14,364 nucleotides of DNA from Bacteroidales bacterium (GCA_017555445.1 JAFZGK010000068.1:1-14364), one strand, 5' to 3'; counted from the first letter of the stretch, positions 1 through 7,491 are shown. Notes: a model not told the origin generated them from the sequence alone. Numbers and translations are program-made.

Positions 1-511
1 CATCATCTGTAAATGTCGCCATTCCCATTAGTCCCTTGAAACGGATATTGGAGAATCTTCCATCCGAGGCTGCCTTCAACAAACTGAGGATTTCCTCACG
101 AGAAAAACCCTGCTTTGATTCTTCTGCAGCAACATGAGGTTCCAGCAAGACATTGATTACCTTATCATTTGCTTTACCCCATGCATCAATTGCCTCAAGA
201 AGACGGACAGAATCAACAGACTGGATAAGTGATGCATATGGCAGAACCATCTTCAGCTTGTTTGTCTGAAGATGACCGATGAAATGCCATTCTATATCCG
301 ACATATAGTCAGGCTCTCCCCTCTCTACACGAATCTCTTCAAGCCTTTTCAACTTTGCCAGAAGTTCCTGCGGACGGCTCTCTGCAAAGACTCTCTGGCC
401 TGCCTCGTATGCCTCCTGGATTGACTCGAACGGGTGGAATTTAGAAACTGCCACCAACCTTACAGTTGCTGGCAGTTCACTATTCAATCTATTGATGATA
501 TCTTTAATCAT
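1..511 (-). CDS. yggS: YggS/PLPBP family PLP-binding protein (partial, C-terminus outside window)
   Basis: This gene encodes a pyridoxal-phosphate-binding protein of the YggS/PROSC (PLPBP) family, a single alanine-racemase-like TIM barrel thought to buffer cytoplasmic PLP and affect amino-acid homeostasis; it is not an active racemase. About 170 residues are visible. Family signatures are VAVSKFHP near residue 20, whose Lys should form the Schiff base with PLP, FAESRPQEL near 45, WHFIGHLQTNK near 80, and GLMGMATFTDD at the cut end. The usual family motif has GENYVQE where this protein has AESRPQE, which is a lineage variation rather than a lesion. The ATG at 511-509 shares one base with the yidC stop codon (TAATG), so translation is probably coupled to yidC. 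The remaining roughly 50 to 60 residues lie beyond base 1. The family call is firm. Confidence 0.93.
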   Translation of the reverse strand, partial: MIKDIINRLNSELPATVRLVAVSKFHPFESIQEAYEAGQRVFAESRPQELLAKLKRLEEIRVERGEPDYMSDIEWHFIGHLQTNKLKMVLPYASLIQSVDSVRLLEAIDAWGKANDKVINVLLEPHVAAEESKQGFSREEILSLLKAASDGRFSNIRFKGLMGMATFTDD

Positions 512-2355
512 TATCTGCGGTTTTTCTGCATCTGCTCCTGCATCTTCTGAGCTTCCTCAAGACGCTGCTGCCACTTAGACTTCTTCTTGGTCTTGCTGGC
601 ATTGAGCATCATATCTGCTCTTACCTTCTCCTCAGTCACCACAAACTTACGGATGTACCATGTAACAACCATAGTGATGATATTTGAAAGGAGGTAGTAG
701 TAGCTGAGCGCTGCTGAAAGGTTGTTACAGATGAAGAACATCATGATAGGCATAAGGTAGAGGCTCATGAACTTCATACCTGCCATGTTCGGATCATCTG
801 ACATCTGCGACGAAGTCATTCTTGAATAGAAGAACATGGTCACAGCCATCAACAATGCGAAGAGTGAAAGGTGATCTCCAAGAAGAGGTACATTCACACC
901 GAAATCCCAGATAGAATCATATGCGCTGAGGTCATCTGCCCAAAGGAACTTCTGCTGACGAAGCTCGATGGATGCCGGGAAGAATCGGAACATCGCAAAG
1001 AGGATCGGGAACTGGAGAAGCATAGGGAGACATCCGCCCATAGGACTGATACCAGCCTTCTGGTAGAGATCCATTGTAGCCTGCTGTTTCTTCATCGCAT
1101 CCTTCTGATCAGGATACTTCTGGTTGATCTTGTCAATCTCCGGCTTCACTACCTGCATCTTTGCAGATGACTTGTATGACTTGATAGTCAAAGGCATGAT
1201 CACGATCTTGATGATCAGGGTAAGAAGAAGGATGATAAGACCATAGTTCTTGACGAACTTGCCAAGGAAGTCGAAGATAGGAATGATCACGAAACGGCTG
1301 ATCCAGCTTACGAGCCATCCGCCAAGCGGAATGATCTTCTCATACTGACGGTCGTACTGCTTGAGAGTTCGATAGTCGTTAGGTCCGAAGTAATAGCTGT
1401 TGGTGATCACCGCGTTACCGTTGACCTGCTGGAAATCCGCACGAAGTCTTGCTGTAGCAGCCATGAGATTACGTGACGGATCATCCTGTGCATAATACTT
1501 CACATCAAAATCAGCTGAAGCGAACTCAGTACCTGAAGTAAGGATAGCCGAGAAGAACTGCTGCTGGAATGCGAACCACTTGAGCTTTGTATTGATGTTC
1601 TTGGCTTGATCACGATTGCGTGCAATTTCCTCAGGCTTCTTGTCGCCCTCGAAATAGTAATCAAGCTTAGAGTACTGCTTCTCATTCTTATAACCTTTCT
1701 CAAGACGAGGAATGATCACAGACCAGTCCATATCAAGCATTGACACATTACGTGGCATCACCTCGCCCATTCCAACGAATGAAAGCTCGTTCTGCACCAT
1801 GTAGCTGCCCTCTGTAAGAGCATAGCTCTGCTGGATATATCCACCCTGTGCGAACGGAAGCTGCATTACGATTGTAGAATCAGTATGCTCAGCAACGTGG
1901 AACACAAAGTCCTTTGTATTGATATTCTCACCTGCAAACACTGAAATTCCAAGCTGGCTGCCTTCAGGTTTGATCAGATAGAGATCAAGACTGTCATAAG
2001 TCTTATAGTCATTGAGCTTTACAGAGTATGGCTGTGCACCTTTTGTGGTGAACTCGATCTCCATCTTGTCATTGGAGAGCTTATAAACCTGTGCCTCTCC
2101 GAATCTTGCCTCAGTAAGCATGCTGTCCTTATAGACAGGCATATTCTGAACCTTGACACCGGTGGTCTCTGTAATTCCCTCAGCTCTCTTCATGGAATCC
2201 AAAGCCATCGCGGCCATCTGTTCCACTCTTGCGATGGAGTCGAGCTGGGCCTGTGCCTCCATCTGCTTGCTGTACTGCTTCGACTGGTACCATGAAAATC
2301 CCATCATGATAGCGAAGATCAGTACAAATCCAATAATACTGTTCTTATTATTCAT
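511..2355 (-). CDS. yidC: membrane protein insertase YidC
   Basis: YidC inserts and folds inner-membrane proteins, alone or with SecYEG. The 614 residues show the Gram-negative layout: an N-terminal membrane anchor (about 6-21), a large periplasmic beta-sandwich domain (about 75-340), then the conserved insertase core with hydrophobic segments near 345-367, 370-390, 441-460, 492-512, 527-545 and 550-567. Core motifs include MPLTIKSYKSSAKMQ (387-401) and GISPMGGCLPMLLQFPILFA (435-454). The charged residue in the hydrophilic groove appears to be Lys383 where E. coli has Arg366; a Lys here is my recollection for Bacteroidota. The tail from 588 is rich in Lys, Arg and Gln, as expected for ribosome contact. 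It lies 18 bases after the DUF349 gene and overlaps yggS by one base. No clear Shine-Dalgarno sequence precedes the ATG, which is common in this phylum. Confidence 0.98.
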   Translation of the reverse strand: MNNKNSIIGFVLIFAIMMGFSWYQSKQYSKQMEAQAQLDSIARVEQMAAMALDSMKRAEGITETTGVKVQNMPVYKDSMLTEARFGEAQVYKLSNDKMEIEFTTKGAQPYSVKLNDYKTYDSLDLYLIKPEGSQLGISVFAGENINTKDFVFHVAEHTDSTIVMQLPFAQGGYIQQSYALTEGSYMVQNELSFVGMGEVMPRNVSMLDMDWSVIIPRLEKGYKNEKQYSKLDYYFEGDKKPEEIARNRDQAKNINTKLKWFAFQQQFFSAILTSGTEFASADFDVKYYAQDDPSRNLMAATARLRADFQQVNGNAVITNSYYFGPNDYRTLKQYDRQYEKIIPLGGWLVSWISRFVIIPIFDFLGKFVKNYGLIILLLTLIIKIVIMPLTIKSYKSSAKMQVVKPEIDKINQKYPDQKDAMKKQQATMDLYQKAGISPMGGCLPMLLQFPILFAMFRFFPASIELRQQKFLWADDLSAYDSIWDFGVNVPLLGDHLSLFALLMAVTMFFYSRMTSSQMSDDPNMAGMKFMSLYLMPIMMFFICNNLSAALSYYYLLSNIITMVVTWYIRKFVVTEEKVRADMMLNASKTKKKSKWQQRLEEAQKMQEQMQKNRR

Positions 2356-2373
2356 CTAATCCACTAATAATTA

Positions 2374-4182
2374 TTATTCTGCTTCATTAAGAGCCTTCAC
2401 CTGCTCTGCAAGTGCCTTGAGCTCCTCCTTTGCCTGAGCGATTCTCTCCTGCATCTGCTTGATGAGAGGCTCAGAGTTCTTTGACATCGCGAAGAAACCG
2501 ATATTGTTCTCATATGTCACGATATCCTGCTCAAGGGCATGATACTTCTGGATAAGTCTATCCTTTTCAGAAAGCTGCGGCTTTCCACCACGGCCCTTGC
2601 GAGCATTATTTCGTCCGTTGATCGGGAACTTGGCATGGAGAGCCTCTTTGTAAGCCTGACCTACTTTGTCTTTCTCCTTGAACGGAACGAAACCGATCTC
2701 GTTCCATCTGGTCTGGAAAGCCTTCATCGCTTCAGCATCAGCCTCAGTTCCGGTAAGTTCATATGCCTTGATCTCCTCCACGAGACGCTGCTTAGCCTTG
2801 AGATTGCCATAGAAGTCGTTCTCAGGCTTTGCATTCTTGTCTCTTTCTGCGAAGAACTCGTCACAAGCTGCACGGAATCTCTTCCAAAGCTGCTCAGACT
2901 TCTTGCGAGGTACAGCGCCGATCTCTTTCCACTCCTTCTGAAGAGCGATGTAACGGTCAGCAGTCTTCTTCCAGTCTGTGCTTGTCTTGAGAGCCTCAGC
3001 CTCCTCACAGATTGCAATCTTCTTCTCAAGATTCACATTGATGCTGTCCTTATAGTCGTTATAGAAATCACGCTTGCGTCCGTAGAACTTGTCGCATGCT
3101 GCGCGGAAACGGTCGTATATCTTCTGATTATCTTTCTTTGAAGCGAAACCGATGGTCTTCCATTCTTTCTGGATATCCTCGATCTCCTTAGAGAAAGCAT
3201 TCCATTCATTTGAGTTTGCAACTTCTCTGTCAGCAATCTCCTCTACCTTCTCACAAAGAACAGTCTTCTTGGCAAGATTCTCTGACTGCTGCTCCTTGAG
3301 ACCCTCGAAATATGCCTGATACTTCTTGTTCACAACTGCAGTAGCTGCCTTGAAACGGTCCCAGATCTCCTCTCTGTGCTCCTTTGCCACAGGTCCGTAC
3401 TCCTTCCACTGCTCATGAAGCTTCTGGAGTTCGCGGAAAGACTCAACAACATTTGCACTTTCAGCAAGAGCTTCAGCCTGCGCACAGAACTGCTCCTTAG
3501 CCTCAAGATTCTTCTTGAAATCAAGGTCGCGGAGTTCGCGGTTGATCTTCACCATATCATAGAACTGCTCTACATAAAGCTGATAAGTCTCGTTGATATT
3601 ACGGTAGCTCTGCGCCGGAACTGGTCCAACAGCCCTCCATCTGTTCTGGATCTCACGGAATTCAGGGAATGTCGCATTGACATCCTCCTGCTTGTCAAGA
3701 AGCGCCTTGAGATCAGCAATCACTGCTTCCTTAAGTGCGAGATTGCCTTCGCGCTCCTTCTCGAGCTGCCTGTTATATTCGGCACGCTCCCTTCTATATC
3801 TGTTATAGATTTCCTTAAAGCCTCTTTCGATCTCGGCGAACGGATTCACGCTTACATTATCCTCAGCAGCAGCTTCATCTGCAGCAACTGCCTCTTCAGC
3901 CTCCTCACCTTCAGCTACAGGCTCTACCACGAGTCCTGCATCTGCCTTTTCCTTCTGAAGTCTCTTATAGAAAGCAGACTTGATCGCCTCGGCATCCTTT
4001 GACATCTTCATTCTTTCCTCATTCTGAACAAGCTCCTCGAAAAGCTTTACAAGTTCAGCAAGGGTCTTTTCTGAGTAATTGACAGCAGGCTCAGCCATTT
4101 CAACAGTTTCGGCGATTACGCTCTCAACACTCTCCGGTACATCTGGAGTCATTTCGGCTCCAGCGTTAATAAGTTCACTCAT
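2374..4182 (-). CDS. DUF349 repeat coiled-coil protein
   Basis: This is a 602-residue, very acidic and helix-rich protein built from five DUF349 repeats of about 75-82 residues. Each repeat has a Trp-centred core: RWRAVGPVP (W182), QWKEYGPV (W259), EWKTIGFA (W341), EWKEIGAVP (W418) and RWNEIGFVP (W493), usually followed by a DRFRAACD-type helix. An Ala/Glu-rich linker lies near 85-110, a Gly/Arg/Lys-rich patch (NARKGRGGK) near 526-534, and a C-terminal coiled coil near 540-600. No signal peptide or membrane segment is seen, so it should be cytoplasmic. The biochemical role of the family is not established. It is the first gene of a minus-strand operon with yidC and yggS, which may hint at a membrane or envelope connection, but that is only context. 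Confidence 0.93.
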   Translation of the reverse strand: MSELINAGAEMTPDVPESVESVIAETVEMAEPAVNYSEKTLAELVKLFEELVQNEERMKMSKDAEAIKSAFYKRLQKEKADAGLVVEPVAEGEEAEEAVAADEAAAEDNVSVNPFAEIERGFKEIYNRYRRERAEYNRQLEKEREGNLALKEAVIADLKALLDKQEDVNATFPEFREIQNRWRAVGPVPAQSYRNINETYQLYVEQFYDMVKINRELRDLDFKKNLEAKEQFCAQAEALAESANVVESFRELQKLHEQWKEYGPVAKEHREEIWDRFKAATAVVNKKYQAYFEGLKEQQSENLAKKTVLCEKVEEIADREVANSNEWNAFSKEIEDIQKEWKTIGFASKKDNQKIYDRFRAACDKFYGRKRDFYNDYKDSINVNLEKKIAICEEAEALKTSTDWKKTADRYIALQKEWKEIGAVPRKKSEQLWKRFRAACDEFFAERDKNAKPENDFYGNLKAKQRLVEEIKAYELTGTEADAEAMKAFQTRWNEIGFVPFKEKDKVGQAYKEALHAKFPINGRNNARKGRGGKPQLSEKDRLIQKYHALEQDIVTYENNIGFFAMSKNSEPLIKQMQERIAQAKEELKALAEQVKALNEAE

Positions 4183-4220
4183 AGTAATGGAGTTAATAGT
4201 TCATAAAAATATACAACTCG

Positions 4221-4256
4221 CAAATATACCAATTTTTTAGTAAAACTCATATCAAA
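4221..4256 (-). promoter_or_regulatory. putative promoter of the DUF349-yidC-yggS operon
   Basis: On the minus strand the sequence TATATTTG (bases 4228 to 4221) matches the Bacteroidota -7 consensus TAnnTTTG. A TTTG at 4256-4253 is the best -33 candidate, but the 24-base spacer is longer than the usual 19-21. Transcription would start near 4215, about 30 bases before the ATG at 4182. Confidence 0.55.
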
Positions 4257-4268
4257 ATACTATTTTTG
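4234..4268 (+). promoter_or_regulatory. putative promoter of trmD
   Basis: TATTTTTG at 4261-4268 matches the -7 consensus TAnnTTTG. Upstream there is only a T-rich stretch near 4233-4238 to serve as the -33 region, with no clean TTTG. The predicted start of transcription near 4275 leaves a leader of about 16 bases before the trmD ATG. The promoter is divergent from that of the DUF349 gene in a 108-base gap. Confidence 0.5.
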
Positions 4269-4290
4269 CAGTCGCAAACACGACGAGAAG

Positions 4291-4971
4291 ATGAGAATAG
4301 ACATTTTGACGGTTGTACCGGAACTTCTTGAAAGCCCGCTCAGCCATTCGATAGTAGGAAGAGCCATCAAGAAAGGCTTGGTAGAGATTCATATACACAA
4401 TCTCCGCAAGTACGGAAAAGGACCACGTCAGCAGGTGGATGACTACAGCTATGGCGGCGACGCCGGCATGGTGCTCATGCTTGAGCCTGTCTACAACATG
4501 ATTCAGGAACTCAAGGCAGAAAGGAACTATGACGAGGTTATCTTCATGTCACCTGACGGCGAAATCCTCAACCAGGGCATCTCAAATGAGCTTTCACTCA
4601 AGGAGAACATCATCATCCTGTGCGGCCATTACAAGGGAGTCGACCACCGTATCCGCGAACATCTGATAACAAGAGAGATCTCTGCCGGAGACTATGTTCT
4701 CAGCGGAGGAGAACTGCCTGCAGCCATACTTGCCGATTCCATCATCAGACTGATACCGGGAGCACTTTCAGATGAGACATCCGCATTGAGCGACAGCTTC
4801 CAGGACGGCCTGCTCTCCCCTCCTGTCTACACACGACCTGCAGAATTCAACGGATGGAAGGTTCCTGAGGTCCTTCTCAGCGGCAATCCAAAGCTCATAA
4901 GGGAGTGGCAGGACGAACAGGCAATGGAAAGGACAAGACTTCTTCGCCCTAACCTCCTTAAAGAACTATAA
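4291..4971 (+). CDS. trmD: tRNA (guanine-N1)-methyltransferase TrmD
   Basis: TrmD uses S-adenosylmethionine to methylate N1 of G37 in tRNAs with a G at position 36, which prevents +1 frameshifting. The 226 residues match the family's usual core length. Visible signatures are [11 protein letters not shown] (53-63), the trefoil-knot cofactor region [12 protein letters not shown] (110-121) and [16 protein letters not shown] (129-144), then [16 protein letters not shown] (168-183) and [15 protein letters not shown] (206-220). Asp168 aligns with the catalytic Asp169 of the Haemophilus enzyme and Arg153 with its Arg154. The ATG start gives the normal N-terminus [12 protein letters not shown]. It is the only plus-strand gene before a terminator at 5172-5201, so it is probably transcribed alone. 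It is intact with no unusual features. Confidence 0.98.
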   Translation: MRIDILTVVPELLESPLSHSIVGRAIKKGLVEIHIHNLRKYGKGPRQQVDDYSYGGDAGMVLMLEPVYNMIQELKAERNYDEVIFMSPDGEILNQGISNELSLKENIIILCGHYKGVDHRIREHLITREISAGDYVLSGGELPAAILADSIIRLIPGALSDETSALSDSFQDGLLSPPVYTRPAEFNGWKVPEVLLSGNPKLIREWQDEQAMERTRLLRPNLLKEL

Positions 4972-5030
4972 GACATTTATTGATAAGTGTTTTCCCTATC
5001 AGAAGCTGTTCTGTGGCATATTCAATTACG

Positions 5031-5078
5031 ATTTTTTAGCTGAATTTATTTGGAACTATCAATTTTTTGGCTAAATTT
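5031..5078 (+). repeat. imperfect direct repeat, 17 bases, 31-base period
   Basis: ATTTTTTAGCTGAATTT at 5031-5047 and ATTTTTTGGCTAAATTT at 5062-5078 differ at two positions and are offset by 31 bases, about three helical turns. The second copy overlaps the -7 box of the promoter at 5049-5079. It may be a pair of protein-binding sites or a duplicated promoter segment; the sequence alone cannot decide. Confidence 0.5.
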
Positions 5079-5079
5079 G
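5049..5079 (+). promoter_or_regulatory. strong Bacteroidota-type promoter, no protein gene downstream
   Basis: TTTG at 5049-5052, a 19-base spacer and TAAATTTG at 5072-5079 give the closest match to the Bacteroidota sigma-ABfr consensus in the window. Transcription should begin near 5085. No gene follows on this strand before the terminator at 5172-5201, so the promoter appears to drive a short RNA. Confidence 0.6.
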
Positions 5080-5084
5080 CAATT

Positions 5085-5201
5085 GACATAACGGATTTAT
5101 GTCACTAAGACGTTTCTAACCACTAATAATTAATCATCCCAATAGGGAATACACTACACTACTAACTAACCAAAAAAGCTCGCAGTGATGCGAGCTTTTT
5201 T
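5085..5201 (+). ncRNA. candidate small RNA (about 115 nt)
   Basis: The prediction rests on three aligned signals: a near-consensus promoter (5049-5079), a stem-loop starting at the predicted first nucleotide (TGACATAA at 5084-5091 pairs with TTATGTCA at 5097-5104 around the loop CGGAT), and a strong intrinsic terminator (5172-5201). Between them lies a stretch poor in G and rich in A, C and T that looks single-stranded and could offer base-pairing sites. The only reading frame with an ATG is the 6-codon MSLRRF (5099-5119), which is unlikely to matter. I do not recognise a known RNA family. It could instead be a trmD 3' untranslated region with an internal promoter, or a remnant of a lost gene. 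Confidence 0.42.
5172..5201. terminator. bidirectional intrinsic terminator
   Basis: AAAAAAGCTCGCA (5172-5184) pairs perfectly with TGCGAGCTTTTTT (5189-5201) around the loop GTGA. The stem is flanked by an A run and a T run, so it can end transcription on both strands: trmD and/or the candidate small RNA from the left, and the 193-residue protein operon from the right. Confidence 0.93.
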
Positions 5202-5237
5202 ACATATTGAGGATGTTGTGGCATCTGACACAATCGC

Positions 5238-5819
5238 TTATGAAAGAGGCTTACGGTTCAACTGATTGAGATCAACTTTATGGAACTTGTAACCCAGACG
5301 ACGGAGCTGAAGTGCCGCTCCGATCCTGAACATTACCTTGGCAGTACGTGCAAACACATGGAAAGCCTTTACTGTCTGAGCCTCAATATGCTCATGATGG
5401 ATAAAGGTAGATGCCTTCTGTGCACAGCACAGCAAGATATTCATTATCTGCTTTGCCTCAATCGAATCAAGCTTGAGTCCAAGAATATTCTGCACGATAT
5501 TCTCGTCCATATCATCGAAACCTCTTGGTCCATGAAGGGAAGCATACTTTGAACTGTGATGACGCCCCCAGTCAATGTCCCACCACTGAGCTACAGCCAT
5601 GCCGGCATAACCAGCACATGCAATTGCAAAATCCGGGTAGTCATTCACCTCCGGGAGCGCTTCTGCGATATAATCTGCAGCCCACTCCTTCCATTTCTGG
5701 TCAATATCCTCAGAGCTGAGAAGTTCTCCATCCAGCATTCCGAGGCTTGTACACATTCTGAGCATCTCCTTCAGAAGATTCTCCTCATAAACATCGTAAT
5801 ATTTTGCGTTTTCTTCCAT
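5238..5819 (-). CDS. uncharacterised 193-residue protein
   Basis: I do not recognise this protein's family. It is an intact, soluble-looking, mostly helical protein of 193 residues with no signal peptide or clear membrane segment. Notable features are an aromatic and His-rich central block (WWDIDWGRHHSS, residues 79-90, then KYASLHGPRGFDDMDENIV), a CC-containing helix near 131, a His cluster FIHHEHIEAQ (139-148), and a basic C-terminal helix (LRRLGYKFHKVDLNQ). The clustered His, Asp and Glu residues could bind a metal, but no known motif is matched. Its base composition resembles its neighbours and the reading frame is clean, so it is very likely a real gene. It starts five bases after the stop of the glutaminyl cyclase lipoprotein gene and is probably co-transcribed with it. 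The terminator at 5172-5201 closes the operon. Confidence 0.82.
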   Translation of the reverse strand: MEENAKYYDVYEENLLKEMLRMCTSLGMLDGELLSSEDIDQKWKEWAADYIAEALPEVNDYPDFAIACAGYAGMAVAQWWDIDWGRHHSSKYASLHGPRGFDDMDENIVQNILGLKLDSIEAKQIMNILLCCAQKASTFIHHEHIEAQTVKAFHVFARTAKVMFRIGAALQLRRLGYKFHKVDLNQLNRKPLS

Positions 5820-5824
5820 AATTA

Positions 5825-6583
5825 CTACTTTTTCTCTACAAGCCTTATCTCATAAAGCTTAGGCCAGTTCTTGCCAGTAAGATAAGTCTTCTTAGTCTCA
5901 GGGTTATATGCAATTCCGTTCAGTACATCAGTAGTCACCGTATACAGATCCTTCGGCAGAAGTCCGCGACAATCAATGACAGCCTCTACTGTACCATCCT
6001 TAGGATCTATGATGAGTATCTCGTCATAAGTATACACATTAGCCCATATCTTTCCATCTATGTATTCAAGCTCGTTAAGATAGCGTACCGGCTGGCCGTC
6101 GAGAGTCACGATCTGCCTGCGCTTGAGTGCAAAGTTCTCATCCATGAAGAACAGCGTCGCAGAACCATCTGATGCGATGAGCTGCTTTCCGTCTGTTGTC
6201 AGGCCCCAACCCTGACGAGGGTATTTCCATGAGGACTTATATTCCAAAGTCTTTGCATCATAGACAAACGCGATCTTCGATTCCCAAGTAAGGATATATA
6301 GATTGTCACCGAAGATGACTGAACCTTCTACAAAATATTTCTTGTCGAAATCCAGTCTCCTCAAAGCCTTTCCGGTCTCAAGATCAACCTCTCTGAAGGT
6401 GGATTTTCCGTTCTGACCGGTACTCTCATACATCTTGCCGTCATGAAAGAAGAGGCCTTGGGTATATGAATCGGTATCATGAGGATACTCGGCAATGACC
6501 TCAAGCTTGTACTCCTTCACCTTTGCTTCAGAGCATGACAGAAGGAATAATGAAAAAATGAAAATAGCTGCAAGTTTTCTCAT
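5825..6583 (-). CDS. glutaminyl-peptide cyclotransferase, beta-propeller (type I) lipoprotein
   Basis: This protein belongs to the plant/bacterial type I glutaminyl cyclase family (glutamine cyclotransferase, five-bladed beta-propeller), which turns N-terminal Gln of peptides into pyroglutamate and releases ammonia. The N-terminus MRKLAAIFIFSLFLLSCSEA is a lipoprotein signal with lipobox LLSC and lipidation at Cys17, so the enzyme should sit in the envelope. Family motifs are YTQGLFFHDGKMYESTG (40-56), FVEGSVIFGDNLYILTW (84-100), GWGLTTDGKQLIASDG (125-140), LNELEYIDGKIWANVY (169-184) and LNGIAYNPETKKTYLTGKNW (221-240). Glu53 aligns with the Glu69 that I recall as catalytic in papaya glutaminyl cyclase. 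The length of 252 is usual. It is first in a two-gene minus-strand operon with the uncharacterised 193-residue protein. Its natural substrates here are unknown. Confidence 0.93.
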   Translation of the reverse strand: MRKLAAIFIFSLFLLSCSEAKVKEYKLEVIAEYPHDTDSYTQGLFFHDGKMYESTGQNGKSTFREVDLETGKALRRLDFDKKYFVEGSVIFGDNLYILTWESKIAFVYDAKTLEYKSSWKYPRQGWGLTTDGKQLIASDGSATLFFMDENFALKRRQIVTLDGQPVRYLNELEYIDGKIWANVYTYDEILIIDPKDGTVEAVIDCRGLLPKDLYTVTTDVLNGIAYNPETKKTYLTGKNWPKLYEIRLVEKK

Positions 6584-6610
6584 GTGCCTTTTATTTAGTC
6601 AAACGGACGA

Positions 6611-6618
6611 CAAAAGTA
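6611..6618 (-). promoter_or_regulatory. putative -7 box for the glutaminyl cyclase operon
   Basis: The minus strand reads TACTTTTG (6618 to 6611), matching TAnnTTTG. No clear TTTG lies 19-21 bases upstream. It would give a leader of about 20 bases before the ATG at 6583. Confidence 0.45.
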
Positions 6619-6649
6619 CAGAAAAAAAACTTTTTGAGAAAATATTCAT

Positions 6650-6657
6650 TAACTTTG
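6650..6657 (+). promoter_or_regulatory. putative -7 box for the steroid reductase operon
   Basis: TAACTTTG at 6650-6657 matches TAnnTTTG and would start transcription near 6664, about 45 bases before the ATG at 6710. The only TTTG upstream (6633-6636) is just 13 bases away, too close for a standard -33 element, so the promoter may be weak or need an activator. Confidence 0.5.
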
Positions 6658-6676
6658 CGGCCCGATTGAATACGGG

Positions 6677-6686
6677 GACAATTGTC
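6677..6686. promoter_or_regulatory. perfect 10-base palindrome in the steroid reductase leader
   Basis: GACAATTGTC is a perfect palindrome, with one further matching pair after a mismatch on each side (G6675 with C6688). It sits about 20 bases downstream of the -7 box and 24 bases upstream of the start codon, a position suited to a repressor operator. Chance occurrence cannot be excluded. Confidence 0.3.
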
Positions 6687-6709
6687 TCAGATAATCAACT
6701 TTATAGCAA

Positions 6710-7489
6710 ATGAACACCTATTATATAATCATGGCAGGCATGGCGGTGATGGCAGTCATAGTCTTCATCGCACTGTTCTACTTCAAAGCAGGATACGGAT
6801 ACCTTTCCACTTCCAAATGGGGACCGAAGATAAGCAACAAGGCTGCATGGATCATCATGGAGGCACCGGCTTTTCTTTTCCTGCTCTACTATACCATAAG
6901 ATTCGCAATCTCCGGAGTCGACACAGGAAACTCAAAGCCAGTCCTTTACATCATGGCGGGACTCTTTCTCCTGCATTACTTCCAGAGGTCTTTCATATTT
7001 CCGCTCCTTCTCAGAGGCAAGAGCAAAATGCCGGTTGCAGTCATGCTTATGGGATTGGTATTCAATACACTGAATGCCTATATGATAGGTGGATGGCTCT
7101 ACGGACAGGCCCCGGCTGGTATGTATGGAACAGAATGGCTCTACAGTCCGCAGTTCATAGTCGGTCTCATCCTGTTCTTCACAGGAATGGGAATCAACAT
7201 GCATTCCGACCATGTGATCCGCAATCTGCGCAAGCCTGGCGACACAAAGCACTATATTCCACGCAAGGGATTCTATAAATATGTGACATCAGCCAATTAT
7301 TTCGGTGAATTCACCGAGTGGGTCGGTTATGCCATCCTGACATGGTCTCCTGCAGGACTCCTCTTTGCCGTATGGACATTCGCAAACCTCGGTCCTCGCG
7401 CAAAATCGCTTACAGAGAAATACGAACAGGAGTTCGGAGATGAGTATAGAAAACTTGGAAAGAAGCATATCATTCCTTTTATTTGGTAA
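6710..7489 (+). CDS. steroid 5-alpha-reductase (SRD5A) family membrane enzyme
   Basis: This is a polytopic membrane protein of 259 residues, the same size as human steroid 5-alpha-reductases, which reduce the C4-C5 double bond of 3-keto-delta-4 steroids with NADPH. Similarity runs along the whole chain. MEAPAF (50-55) places Glu51 at the ligand-contacting Glu57 of human SRD5A2, and LHYFQRSFIFPLL (88-100) places Tyr90 at its Tyr91. The C-terminal cofactor domain carries INMHSDHVIRNLRKPGD (162-178), YVTSANYFGEFTEW (191-204) and a final IIPFIW, all close to the mammalian pattern. About six to seven hydrophobic segments are visible, starting at residues 4-25. It is first in an operon with a flavin reductase. 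Homologues in gut Bacteroidales have been linked to allo-bile acid and steroid conversion. The substrate here is not shown by sequence; a fatty-acyl or other enone is the main alternative. Confidence 0.92.
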   Translation: MNTYYIIMAGMAVMAVIVFIALFYFKAGYGYLSTSKWGPKISNKAAWIIMEAPAFLFLLYYTIRFAISGVDTGNSKPVLYIMAGLFLLHYFQRSFIFPLLLRGKSKMPVAVMLMGLVFNTLNAYMIGGWLYGQAPAGMYGTEWLYSPQFIVGLILFFTGMGINMHSDHVIRNLRKPGDTKHYIPRKGFYKYVTSANYFGEFTEWVGYAILTWSPAGLLFAVWTFANLGPRAKSLTEKYEQEFGDEYRKLGKKHIIPFIW

Positions 7490-7491
7490 AG

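Noticed and set aside
2539..4002. Long open frames antisense to the DUF349 gene (2539-3141 and 3376-4002)
   Set aside because: They mirror a conserved gene with clear repeats and show no recognisable protein features or start signals.
4975..5003. Terminator directly after trmD (TGATA and TATCA near 4981-5001)
   Set aside because: Only five weak A/T-rich pairs with a long loop and no T run; the terminator at 5172-5201 is the credible one.
5099..5119. Six-codon reading frame MSLRRF in the candidate small RNA
   Set aside because: It is too short to judge, has no ribosome binding site, and its ATG is in the stem of the 5' hairpin.
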